Below, in pieces: positions 50,808 through 58,645 of a DNA stretch of 64,000 bases. The notes under the pieces are model-generated. The model did no database searches. It was not told where the DNA came from and saw only the letters and a list, made by a program, of their open reading frames with translations. A program made the position numbers and the translations under genes. Origin of the DNA: Nitrosarchaeum koreense MY1 (GTDB lineage: Archaea; Thermoproteota; Nitrososphaeria; Nitrososphaerales; Nitrosopumilaceae); the NCBI RefSeq assembly GCF_000220175.1, contig NZ_AFPU01000001.1, forward strand, positions 841,512-905,511, read 5' to 3'. Position 1 is the stretch's first letter. Every line of letters begins with the position of its first letter.

Positions 50808-53663
50808 ATGAAACAAGTTTACTTTTATGATGAAGGAGACGGGAAAAACAAGAAGCTTCTAGGTGGAAAGGGAGCGGGTCTGTGTGAAATGACCCAACTC
50901 AAGTTACCAGTACCTCCAGGATTTACAATTACTACCCAAGTCTGTAATGAGTATTACCAAAATGGGAAAAAATTGCCAAAAACATTGATGGCAGAAGTAA
51001 AAAAGAACATTACAAAAATTGAAAAAAGAACAGGGAAGAAATGGAATTCTAAAGAAAACCCATTACTAGTTTCAGTGAGATCAGGCGCTGCAATATCCAT
51101 GCCAGGAATGATGGATACTATTTTGAATTTAGGATTAAATGATGAAACTGTTGAAGGATTAGCAAAGAAGAGCAACAACCCAAGATTCGCGTGGGATTCT
51201 TACAGAAGATTTGTTCAGCTGTTTGGCAAAGTGGTATTTGGTGTTGATGATAAAAAATTTGATGTGGTTTTAGAAAATGCAAAATTAAATCAAGCAGTCC
51301 AGGCAGATAGCGCATTAAATGAAAAATCGTTGAAGTCAGTAGTTACAGAATACAAAAAGATCTGTGAAAAACATACAGGGATGCCATTTCCTTCTGATCC
51401 TTTTGAGCAATTAGAATTAGCAATAAAAGCAGTGTTTGGAAGTTGGATGGGAGAAAGAGCAATTGTATACAGAGAAAGAAATAACATTACAAAAGACATC
51501 GCAGATGGAACTGCGGTAAATGTAGTTTCAATGGCATTTGGAAATATGGGTAACGATAGTGCTACAGGAGTTGTTTTTACAAGAAACCCAGGAGATGGAA
51601 CTAGACATCTTTTTGGGGAATATTTAGTGAATGCGCAGGGAGAAGATGTTGTGGCAGGGGTCAGAACTGGAAAACCAGTAGATGAAATGAAAATTGAAAT
51701 GCCAGCATCATATAAGCAGTTAGAGCAGACATGTGAAAGATTAGAAAGACATTACAAAGAACCACAAGATATAGAGTTTACAATTGAACGTGGAATATTT
51801 TATTTATTGCAAACAAGAAATGCAAAGATGAATGCAGTTGGAATGGTAAAGACTTCAGTAGATATGGTTAATGAAAAATTAATTGATAAAAATAGAGCAC
51901 TTACTAGATTACACGCCGAGCAATTAGAACAACTACTCCACAAAACAATTGATTCAAAATCTATTAAAAATTACACATTACTGGTAAAAGGGATAGCAGC
52001 ATCACCAGGAGCAGCTAGCGGGATAGCAGTACTTGATGTAAAAAGGGCAACGGCTATGGGTGAAAATGGAGCTAAAGTAATTCTAGTCAGAGAAGAAACA
52101 AAGCCAGAAGATGTTCCAGCATTTTTTGAATCGGTAGGGATTCTTACAAGCAGAGGTGGAAAAACATCCCATGCAGCAGTAGTGGCAAGAGGTATGGGCA
52201 AACCATGTATTGTTGGTTGTTCAGATTTGAGAATTGATTATGATAATAAACAATTCAGCGTAGATGATAAAATAGTTCATGAAGGAGATGCAATTACAAT
52301 TGACGGTAGTACAGGTTCAGTTTACTTGGGAGAAATTCCAACAACAGAACCAAAAATTACGGACGATTTTAAAACAATACTAGAATGGGCACAAAAAGTA
52401 AAACAATTAGGCATCAGAGCAAACGCAGACACTCCAGAAGGAGCTAGATTAGCAAGAGAGTTTGGAGGTCAGGGTATCGGCCTATGTAGAACAGAAAGAA
52501 TGTTCAACGGAAGCGATAGAATTGGATTATTTGTAGATATGATCATGGCAGAAAATATTGAAGAAAGAAAAAAAGTTTTGACCAAATTAGGCGAATTGCA
52601 AAAAAGTGATTTCATTGAAATACTAAAAGCGATGGAAGGATATGCAGTTACAATTAGATTATTGGATCCACCATTGCATGAATTTTTACCAAATCCAGAA
52701 GAGTTGAATCAAAAAATCCACAAACTAGAACAGAAAAATGAAATAGCAGAGTTAGAGAAAGCAAAAATCCTACTAAAAAGAGCAAAAGAACTTGCTGAAA
52801 TTAATCCAATGATGGGACATAGAGGAGTAAGAGTAGGAATTACATATCCAGAAATTTATGAGATGCAAATCAGAGCAGTGTTTGAAGCGGCAGCAGAATT
52901 AGCAAAAAATAAAGTTGATGCTCATCCACAAATCATGATTCCACAAATTAGCAGTATTGCAGAATTAAACCATATTAAAAAAATCTACGATAATATCAAA
53001 AAAGAGATGGAATCAAAATACAATATGAAATTAAAGATTAATTTCGGAACAATGATTGAAGTTGTTAGAGCAGCTTTGACTGCAAATGAACTTGCCAGTA
53101 CTGCAGAATTCTTTAGTTTTGGTACAAATGATCTTACACAAGGAACATTTAGCTTTAGTCGAGAAGATGTCGAAGGAAAATTCTTACCAGAATACATGGA
53201 TAAAGAGATCCTAGAAAGAAATCCATTCCAATCAATTGATGTAAACGGAGTTGGAAGTTTAATGAAAATAGGCATCTCAGCTGGCAGAAATATCAAACCA
53301 GATATGGAGATAGGAATTTGTGGAGAGCATGGTGGAGACCCTAATTCAATCAAATTCTGTCACAATGCAAATCTAAGCTATGTTAGCGCATCACCACATA
53401 GAATTCCAATTGCAATAATAGCCGCCGCTCAGGCAGCAATTGAACAGCCAAAGAAAGGAAATGAAGCAAGAAAACCAGTAAAGAAATCAGCAAGAAAACC
53501 AGTAAAGAAATCAGCAAGAAAACCAGTAAAGAAATCAGCAAGAAAACCAGTAAAGAAATCAGCAAGAAAACCAGTAAAGAAATCAGCAAGAAAACCAGTA
53601 AAGAAATCAGCAAGAAAACCAGTAAAGAAATCAGCAAGCAAAAACAAATCTAAAAGAAAATAA
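50808..53663 (+). CDS. ppdK: Pyruvate phosphate dikinase with repeated basic tail
   Basis: A 951-aa PPDK: ATP-grasp domain ('LLGGKGAGLCEMTQL', 'VSVRSGAAISMPGMMDTI'), phosphohistidine domain 'GGKTSHAAVVARG' (His455), and PEP/pyruvate barrel ('GIGLCRTERMF', 'SFGTNDLTQGTFSFSR'). It interconverts PEP and pyruvate for gluconeogenesis. Residues 887-951 are an appended tail of seven ARKPVKKS repeats plus 'ASKNKSKRK', absent from typical PPDK. ATG 50808; convergent and monocistronic by spacing. Core call is certain; the tail's role is unknown. Confidence 0.94.
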   Translation: MKQVYFYDEGDGKNKKLLGGKGAGLCEMTQLKLPVPPGFTITTQVCNEYYQNGKKLPKTLMAEVKKNITKIEKRTGKKWNSKENPLLVSVRSGAAISMPGMMDTILNLGLNDETVEGLAKKSNNPRFAWDSYRRFVQLFGKVVFGVDDKKFDVVLENAKLNQAVQADSALNEKSLKSVVTEYKKICEKHTGMPFPSDPFEQLELAIKAVFGSWMGERAIVYRERNNITKDIADGTAVNVVSMAFGNMGNDSATGVVFTRNPGDGTRHLFGEYLVNAQGEDVVAGVRTGKPVDEMKIEMPASYKQLEQTCERLERHYKEPQDIEFTIERGIFYLLQTRNAKMNAVGMVKTSVDMVNEKLIDKNRALTRLHAEQLEQLLHKTIDSKSIKNYTLLVKGIAASPGAASGIAVLDVKRATAMGENGAKVILVREETKPEDVPAFFESVGILTSRGGKTSHAAVVARGMGKPCIVGCSDLRIDYDNKQFSVDDKIVHEGDAITIDGSTGSVYLGEIPTTEPKITDDFKTILEWAQKVKQLGIRANADTPEGARLAREFGGQGIGLCRTERMFNGSDRIGLFVDMIMAENIEERKKVLTKLGELQKSDFIEILKAMEGYAVTIRLLDPPLHEFLPNPEELNQKIHKLEQKNEIAELEKAKILLKRAKELAEINPMMGHRGVRVGITYPEIYEMQIRAVFEAAAELAKNKVDAHPQIMIPQISSIAELNHIKKIYDNIKKEMESKYNMKLKINFGTMIEVVRAALTANELASTAEFFSFGTNDLTQGTFSFSREDVEGKFLPEYMDKEILERNPFQSIDVNGVGSLMKIGISAGRNIKPDMEIGICGEHGGDPNSIKFCHNANLSYVSASPHRIPIAIIAAAQAAIEQPKKGNEARKPVKKSARKPVKKSARKPVKKSARKPVKKSARKPVKKSARKPVKKSARKPVKKSASKNKSKRK
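53466..53633 (+). repeat. Seven perfect 24-bp coding repeats in ppdK
   Basis: The 24-bp unit starting gcaagaaaaccagtaaag and ending aaatca occurs seven times head to tail without a mismatch (168 bp). It encodes ARKPVKKS. Perfect identity suggests recent expansion and possible copy-number variation. Confidence 0.97.
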
Positions 53664-53677
53664 GTACATAAAACACA

Positions 53678-53685
53678 TTTTAAAA
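53678..53685 (+). promoter_or_regulatory. TATA box for the XRE-CBS gene
   Basis: TTTTAAAA lies about 28 bases before the TTG at 53710, consistent with a leaderless transcript and supporting the TTG start. Confidence 0.5.
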
Positions 53686-53709
53686 CTAGTAACCCATAGA
53701 ACAATATGA

Positions 53710-54267
53710 TTGCTACCAAGAATTGATTCCATTAAACAAATGAGATTAAAGATAGGAATTACACAAAAACAACTTGCAACAATGGTTGGAGTAAGCACGT
53801 CAATGATTAATCAAATAGAATCGGGTAGAAGTCAACCAAGTTATGACACTGCAAAAAAAGTTTTTGATAGTCTTGCAAATTTAGAAGGAAAATCATCATC
53901 TCATAAAGCTGGAGATTTCTGCAGTAAAGATGTTGTAAAATTAAAACCCACCAACACATTACATGATGCAATTAAAAAAATGCATGAATCATCCATTAGT
54001 CAGATTCCTATTTTCAATGGAACTGAACTTGTAGGCGTAATATCAGAAGATGGGATTGTCAAACATCTTGCAGATGTAGGGGAATCTGAACTAAAAAATG
54101 CAAAATTAGCAGATACAATGGAACCAGTTCCACCAATTGTGGATTATGATACACCAGCAAATATTCTTGTTCCATTAATCAGATATTCAAAATGTATTCT
54201 AGTATCAAAAAAATCAAAAATAATCGGAATAATTACGGCATCAGATACGTTAAAGATGATGGAATAA
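53710..54267 (+). CDS. XRE-family HTH regulator with CBS pair
   Basis: This 185-aa protein has an XRE helix-turn-helix at the N-terminus ('MRLKIGITQKQLATMVGVST', 'INQIESGRSQPSYDTAKKVF') followed by two CBS domains ('LKPTNTLHDAIKKMHESSIS', 'GVISEDGIVK', 'LVSKKSKIIGIITASDTLKM'). CBS domains often sense AMP, ATP or SAM, so it may link energy status to transcription. TTG start with a TATA box upstream. Confidence 0.86.
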   Translation: MLPRIDSIKQMRLKIGITQKQLATMVGVSTSMINQIESGRSQPSYDTAKKVFDSLANLEGKSSSHKAGDFCSKDVVKLKPTNTLHDAIKKMHESSISQIPIFNGTELVGVISEDGIVKHLADVGESELKNAKLADTMEPVPPIVDYDTPANILVPLIRYSKCILVSKKSKIIGIITASDTLKMME

Positions 54268-54373
54268 ATTCAAATTTTAAAAACTTTCTAAATCACTATT
54301 AAAACAATTAGTATCAATCATCAGTAGAAATTCTCAGTAGACTAGATATTCTAAAAATATAGTTGTAAGATCA

Positions 54374-55231
54374 ATGCTTAGAAAAACACTATTTGTAATG
54401 CTTTTTAGCATAATGATTACAGTCTCAATTTCATCGAGCCAATCTTATGCTGAAACAGACACAAAGTTCACAAAAATCCAAGGAAATGACTTGGAAAACA
54501 ATCCAATTACAAAAAACATCTTAAAGAACATCGAAATTGCAAGAAAACAATTTGCAGCCATAAAAGAAAAAGAACAGAAAGAGAATGAATATCAAAAACA
54601 CATCAATGAACAAAGAATAGCTGCTCAAGCCAGTTTAGACCAAGCTGTGACTAGAATGAATGACGCCTATGAAGAGTTTACACCAAGAAATGCTTTTGCA
54701 AAATATGTATCAGGATTCAATGCCACTCATCAAGCAATATACTGGGATCAATTTGATTATCTCAATGCCAAGATAACTCTTGCAAAAGATGCTAAAGATA
54801 CAGTTCTTAAAAATGGTGGTACATATTTTGATGCAATGAAGGAATATTCAAAATATGCAAAGATGACAAAAGTTGAAATGTTAAATGTCATAAAAGATTT
54901 GAATATCAAACATAACTTCACGGACAAAAAAATACAATCATATTTTGATGCAAATGGCAAACTACCAAGAGTAGAAAATGATCTAAATGCACCTTGCTAT
55001 AACTGCAAAGCAACCATCACAAAAGTAAAGGCATCTGCAACTGAGACAACATCAATAACTGCTGAAAAACTAAAGCCAATTTTACAATCAGATCAAATTG
55101 TGAATCTAAAAAACAAGCTTTCTGAGATTCAAAAAGACTTTGTAAGTTCAAAGAACATCATTGAGCAAAAAAAGATGGTACAGGATATGAACAACATCTT
55201 AAAACAAATTCAAGAATCAGGTGATTCTTGA
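54374..55231 (+). CDS. Secreted helical protein of unknown function
   Basis: This 285-aa protein has a signal peptide (about 1-27, ending QSYA) and a mostly helical, charged mature region (coiled-coil-like 'NEYQKHINEQRIAAQASLDQ'). One Cys pair 'CYNC' (about residue 213) may form a disulfide or bind a metal. No family recognised. Transcribed alone; convergent with the methylmalonyl-CoA epimerase. Confidence 0.68.
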   Translation: MLRKTLFVMLFSIMITVSISSSQSYAETDTKFTKIQGNDLENNPITKNILKNIEIARKQFAAIKEKEQKENEYQKHINEQRIAAQASLDQAVTRMNDAYEEFTPRNAFAKYVSGFNATHQAIYWDQFDYLNAKITLAKDAKDTVLKNGGTYFDAMKEYSKYAKMTKVEMLNVIKDLNIKHNFTDKKIQSYFDANGKLPRVENDLNAPCYNCKATITKVKASATETTSITAEKLKPILQSDQIVNLKNKLSEIQKDFVSSKNIIEQKKMVQDMNNILKQIQESGDS

Positions 55232-55272
55232 TATATTTATTTTTTATTTTTTTATTTATTTAAAAATTAAAA

Positions 55273-55668
55273 TTAATTTGGATGAGAGCATAATTCGGCA
55301 AGAACGCCGTTAAGTGATTTTGGATGAATGAATGTGACTTTGGTTCCAGCAGAACCAGGTCTAATTTTTCCTAGGAATTGAATTCCACATCCTTCCATTC
55401 TTGAAACCTCGCCTTCAATGTTATCAGTTTCTAATGCCATATGATGAAGACCTGGTCCTTTTTTATCAAGGAATTTTTTAATTGGACTAGCATCATTTGT
55501 TGGTTGCATTAATTCAATTCTTCCATTCTCAAGATGAATTATTGCAACTTTAACACCTTCAGTTTCTACTGTTTCAAATTCAACTTCATGAACTCCTAAC
55601 GCTTCTTTGTAAATTCTAGCAGATTCTTCTACATCATTTACTGCAATTGCAATATGATCAATTTTCAT
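55273..55668 (-). CDS. mce: Methylmalonyl-CoA epimerase
   Basis: This 131-aa VOC enzyme has 'KIDHIAIAVNDVEESARIYK' (metal-binding His), 'ENGRIELMQPTND' (Glu), 'KGPGLHHMALETDNI' (His) and 'GVLAELCSH' (Glu). It interconverts (S)- and (R)-methylmalonyl-CoA. It starts at the base before the mutase large-subunit stop, so these genes form one operon serving the 3-hydroxypropionate/4-hydroxybutyrate cycle. Confidence 0.92.
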   Translation of the reverse strand: MKIDHIAIAVNDVEESARIYKEALGVHEVEFETVETEGVKVAIIHLENGRIELMQPTNDASPIKKFLDKKGPGLHHMALETDNIEGEVSRMEGCGIQFLGKIRPGSAGTKVTFIHPKSLNGVLAELCSHPN

Positions 55669-57279
55669 CTAAAAGACCTCTTTTGGGTGGTACTCGCCAA
55701 ACACTTCTCTAAACGTATTGCTGATTTCGCCAGTTGTAGCAAATGCTCTTGCAGAGGCAATAATATATGGCATTAGATTTTCATCAGTATCAGCTGCACT
55801 CTTCATTGCAGATAATGCTTTTTCGAGTTTCTTGTTGTCTCTAGTTGCTCTAAGTTCTTTGAGTGCTTTCTTTTGTTGGATTTCAATTCTATCATCAATT
55901 CTTAATAATTCAGGAGGTTTTTCTTCTATCTCAGAGTATTTGTTTACTCCTACGATTACTCGGTCTCCAGCATCTGCTTCTTTTTTAAGACGATATGCAT
56001 TTTGTCTGATTTCTGACTGGAAGAAGCCTTTTTCAATCGCCTTAATAGAGCCACCCATTTTTTCAATTTGTTTTAGATACTTCCAAACATTTTCTTCTAT
56101 CTGATCACATAATTCCTCAAGATAGTAAGAGCCGGCCATTGGGTCAACAGTCTTAGTTACCCCACTTTCATGTGCAACGATTTGCTGTGTTCTAAGAGCA
56201 ATTTTTGCAGATTCTTGCGTAGGTAATGCCAGTGCTTCATCTCTAGAATTGGTATGAAGGGATTGAGTGCCACCAATTACTGCAGCCATTGTCTGTATGG
56301 CTACACGTACAATGTTATTATCAGGTTGTTGAGCAGTTAATGATTCTCCACTTGTCTGGGTATGGAATTTTAGTTGTAACGAACGAGGATCTTTTGCATG
56401 GAATTTTTCTTTTAGGATTTTTGCATATACTTTTCTTGCAACTCTAAACTTTGCAACCTCTTCAAAGAACTCAATAGTACAACAAAAGAAAAAAGACAGT
56501 CTCGGTGCAAAGTCATCAATTTTTAGTCCTCGATCAATGCATGTTTGGATATATGCAATTGCATTTGCAATTGTAAATGCAATTTCCTGTGTGGCTGTAC
56601 AACCAGCTTCTCTCATATGATATCCAGAAATTGAAACAGGATACCATTGTGGAACTTTTTCAGCGCAGTATCCAATCATATCACCAATTAATCTCATTGA
56701 TGGTTTTGGAGGATAGATGTATGTGTTTCTTGCAATGTATTCTTTTAAGATATCATTTTGTGTTGTACCTCTTAGTTCAGTGCTTTTGAATCCTTGCGAT
56801 TCACCTACAACAATATAGTATGCAAGTAAAGTTGACGCAGTAGAATTAATTGTCATAGAAGAACTAACTTTTCCCAAAGGAATTCCATCAAAGGCAATCA
56901 TCATATCTTTAAGTGAAGCAATAGAAACTCCAACTTTTCCTACCTCACCTTCAGCGGGGGTAGAATCAGGATCATGTCCTATTTGTGTTGGAAGATCAAA
57001 AGCCATACTGAGTCCAGTTTGTCCTTTTTCAAGCATGAACTTGAATCGCTCATTAGTTAATTTTGCATCTCCAAAACCAGAATACTGCCTCATTGTCCAA
57101 AATCGTTCACGGAACATTTCGGTGTGAATTCCACGAGTATATGGGTATACTCCAGAATCTTCTTTAACATATTTTTTAGAGGATCTTTGATAGATTCGTT
57201 TTACTGGAAAATTAGAATCAGTAACAAAATTCTTTGGTGAGACTTTTTTACTAGTTTGTTTTTTTACCATCTTTTTCAC
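55669..57279 (-). CDS. Methylmalonyl-CoA mutase, large (substrate-binding) subunit
   Basis: This 536-aa barrel subunit lacks the cobalamin domain, which is encoded separately at 61241. 'RQYSGFGDAKLTNERFKFML', 'GLSMAFDLPTQIGHD' and 'VVGESQGFKSTELRGTTQND' are family motifs; 'TNSRDEALALPT' is the conserved later segment. A short Lys-rich N-terminal extension precedes the core. It overlaps the MeaB gene upstream by four bases. Catalyses interconversion of (R)-methylmalonyl-CoA and succinyl-CoA. Confidence 0.95.
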   Translation of the reverse strand: MKKMVKKQTSKKVSPKNFVTDSNFPVKRIYQRSSKKYVKEDSGVYPYTRGIHTEMFRERFWTMRQYSGFGDAKLTNERFKFMLEKGQTGLSMAFDLPTQIGHDPDSTPAEGEVGKVGVSIASLKDMMIAFDGIPLGKVSSSMTINSTASTLLAYYIVVGESQGFKSTELRGTTQNDILKEYIARNTYIYPPKPSMRLIGDMIGYCAEKVPQWYPVSISGYHMREAGCTATQEIAFTIANAIAYIQTCIDRGLKIDDFAPRLSFFFCCTIEFFEEVAKFRVARKVYAKILKEKFHAKDPRSLQLKFHTQTSGESLTAQQPDNNIVRVAIQTMAAVIGGTQSLHTNSRDEALALPTQESAKIALRTQQIVAHESGVTKTVDPMAGSYYLEELCDQIEENVWKYLKQIEKMGGSIKAIEKGFFQSEIRQNAYRLKKEADAGDRVIVGVNKYSEIEEKPPELLRIDDRIEIQQKKALKELRATRDNKKLEKALSAMKSAADTDENLMPYIIASARAFATTGEISNTFREVFGEYHPKEVF

Positions 57280-58190
57280 TTTACCAATGACTTTGTAATT
57301 TTATCAGCAGCTTCAAAAGGATCCATCTGTTTTGATTGTATTTTTTTGAGATATTTTGAGAATGTTTTATCAGAACTTAGCATCACTTCGATCTTTTCAC
57401 TCATATTATTTAAAATAATATCTTTTAATTCAGTTTCCAGTCTAACCATATCTTTATCATGTTTATGTTTATTTTTTGTAGTCATCATTTCTTTTAGTGT
57501 CTTGGCAAATTCGGATATTCCAGAGTTTTTTTTAACCGAAGTCTTCAAAAATACAGGATTCAAATTAGTAGAGCCAATATATTCACGAATTGCATCAAAG
57601 AGTTGATTGGCTCCATCAAGGTCGCTCTTGTTAACAATATAGATATCGCCAATTTCAGTCAGACCAGCTTTTATTGTTTGAATACTATCACCCGTATTTG
57701 GATTAAAGACAACTACTGTAACATCTGCAATGTTTGAAATTTCAACTTCAGTTTGACCTGCACCAACACTTTCAATTATAATTGGATTAAATCCGGCATA
57801 TTCCAAAATCCTAATACTATTTCTAAGTGATCTTGAAACTGCGCCAGTGGCGCCTCTTGATGCAATACTACGGATGTAAGTTCCAGAGTCAGTGGATTCA
57901 GTCATTCTAACTCTATCTCCAAGTATTGCACCACCAGTTACATGACTTGTTGGATCTATTGCAAGAATTGCAGGTTTTGTATGAAGTTTCTTTAATGCAA
58001 TAGATGTTTTGTTAATGAGTGAACTTTTACCGGCACCTGCAGGTCCAGTAATTCCAATGATGGATGCATTACCAGTCTCTTTGTATATTTTTTTAAGCAA
58101 TTTTTTTGCTTCCGAAGGATTGTTTTCAACAATACTAATCGCTTTGGCAATTGCACCTCTCTTGCCTTTTTTTAAATCAGAAATATCCAA
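57276..58190 (-). CDS. meaB: MeaB/ArgK-type GTPase, mutase chaperone
   Basis: This 304-aa G3E-family GTPase has P-loop 'GPAGAGKSS' (49-57), 'AILAIDPTSHVTGGAILGDR', 'IIIESVGAGQTEVEI' and guanine-specificity 'VNKSDLDG'. MeaB protects and reloads cobalamin-dependent methylmalonyl-CoA mutase. Its stop overlaps the start of the mutase large subunit, so it is first in the mutase operon. Confidence 0.94.
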   Translation of the reverse strand: MDISDLKKGKRGAIAKAISIVENNPSEAKKLLKKIYKETGNASIIGITGPAGAGKSSLINKTSIALKKLHTKPAILAIDPTSHVTGGAILGDRVRMTESTDSGTYIRSIASRGATGAVSRSLRNSIRILEYAGFNPIIIESVGAGQTEVEISNIADVTVVVFNPNTGDSIQTIKAGLTEIGDIYIVNKSDLDGANQLFDAIREYIGSTNLNPVFLKTSVKKNSGISEFAKTLKEMMTTKNKHKHDKDMVRLETELKDIILNNMSEKIEVMLSSDKTFSKYLKKIQSKQMDPFEAADKITKSLVK

Positions 58191-58235
58191 TATAAGATAA
58201 TTTTTGATAGCTGCAATAAAATCTTGTGTGTGATC

Positions 58236-58640
58236 TTATGGAGAACCATAGATAATTGGAGGCGCATCTTCTCCAAATGAGTGAATTTCAGTTTTTAGAG
58301 AAACTTTACCAAGGTCATGATGATCTATTAAAAATGTAACAGGATGAACTTGCCAACCATGTTTTGGAAGTATTGGAAAGGGAACTGTCTCGACAAATTT
58401 AGAACCAGATAAAGTCTTTTGAAAAGATTTGTCCATCCCTAAAACTTCCAGTACGACGTGATTTGTCTTTGAAGTTTTATCGAGATATGAAATCTCAACG
58501 TATCCTTCATCATAATAAGTGGCATCAATTTCAAATGTTGATTTTAAAACGTCGTGATTAGAACCAGAATCAAAAATAAAAAATAAACCCAATACCGTGA
58601 TTACTATAATAGAAATCAATGGAATGATTTTTTTTGCCAT
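58236..58640 (-). CDS. Membrane-anchored extracytoplasmic protein
   Basis: This 134-aa protein has an N-terminal transmembrane or signal-anchor helix ('IIPLISIIVITVLGLFFIF'), then a small beta-rich extracytoplasmic domain ('EIDATYYDEGYVEISYLDKT', 'WQVHPVTFLIDHHDLGKVSL'). The domain has several His residues but no known signature. It lies between the aminopeptidase and meaB on the same strand. Confidence 0.65.
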   Translation of the reverse strand: MAKKIIPLISIIVITVLGLFFIFDSGSNHDVLKSTFEIDATYYDEGYVEISYLDKTSKTNHVVLEVLGMDKSFQKTLSGSKFVETVPFPILPKHGWQVHPVTFLIDHHDLGKVSLKTEIHSFGEDAPPIIYGSP

Positions 58641-58645
58641 ATTAA

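Noticed and set aside
53466-53633. Possible CRISPR array
   Set aside because: Units are directly adjacent with no spacers and keep a protein reading frame.
53383-53719. Minus-strand low-complexity Leu/Phe-rich ORFs opposite the ppdK tail
   Set aside because: They are mirror images of the 24-bp coding repeats; the plus strand continues the PPDK frame.
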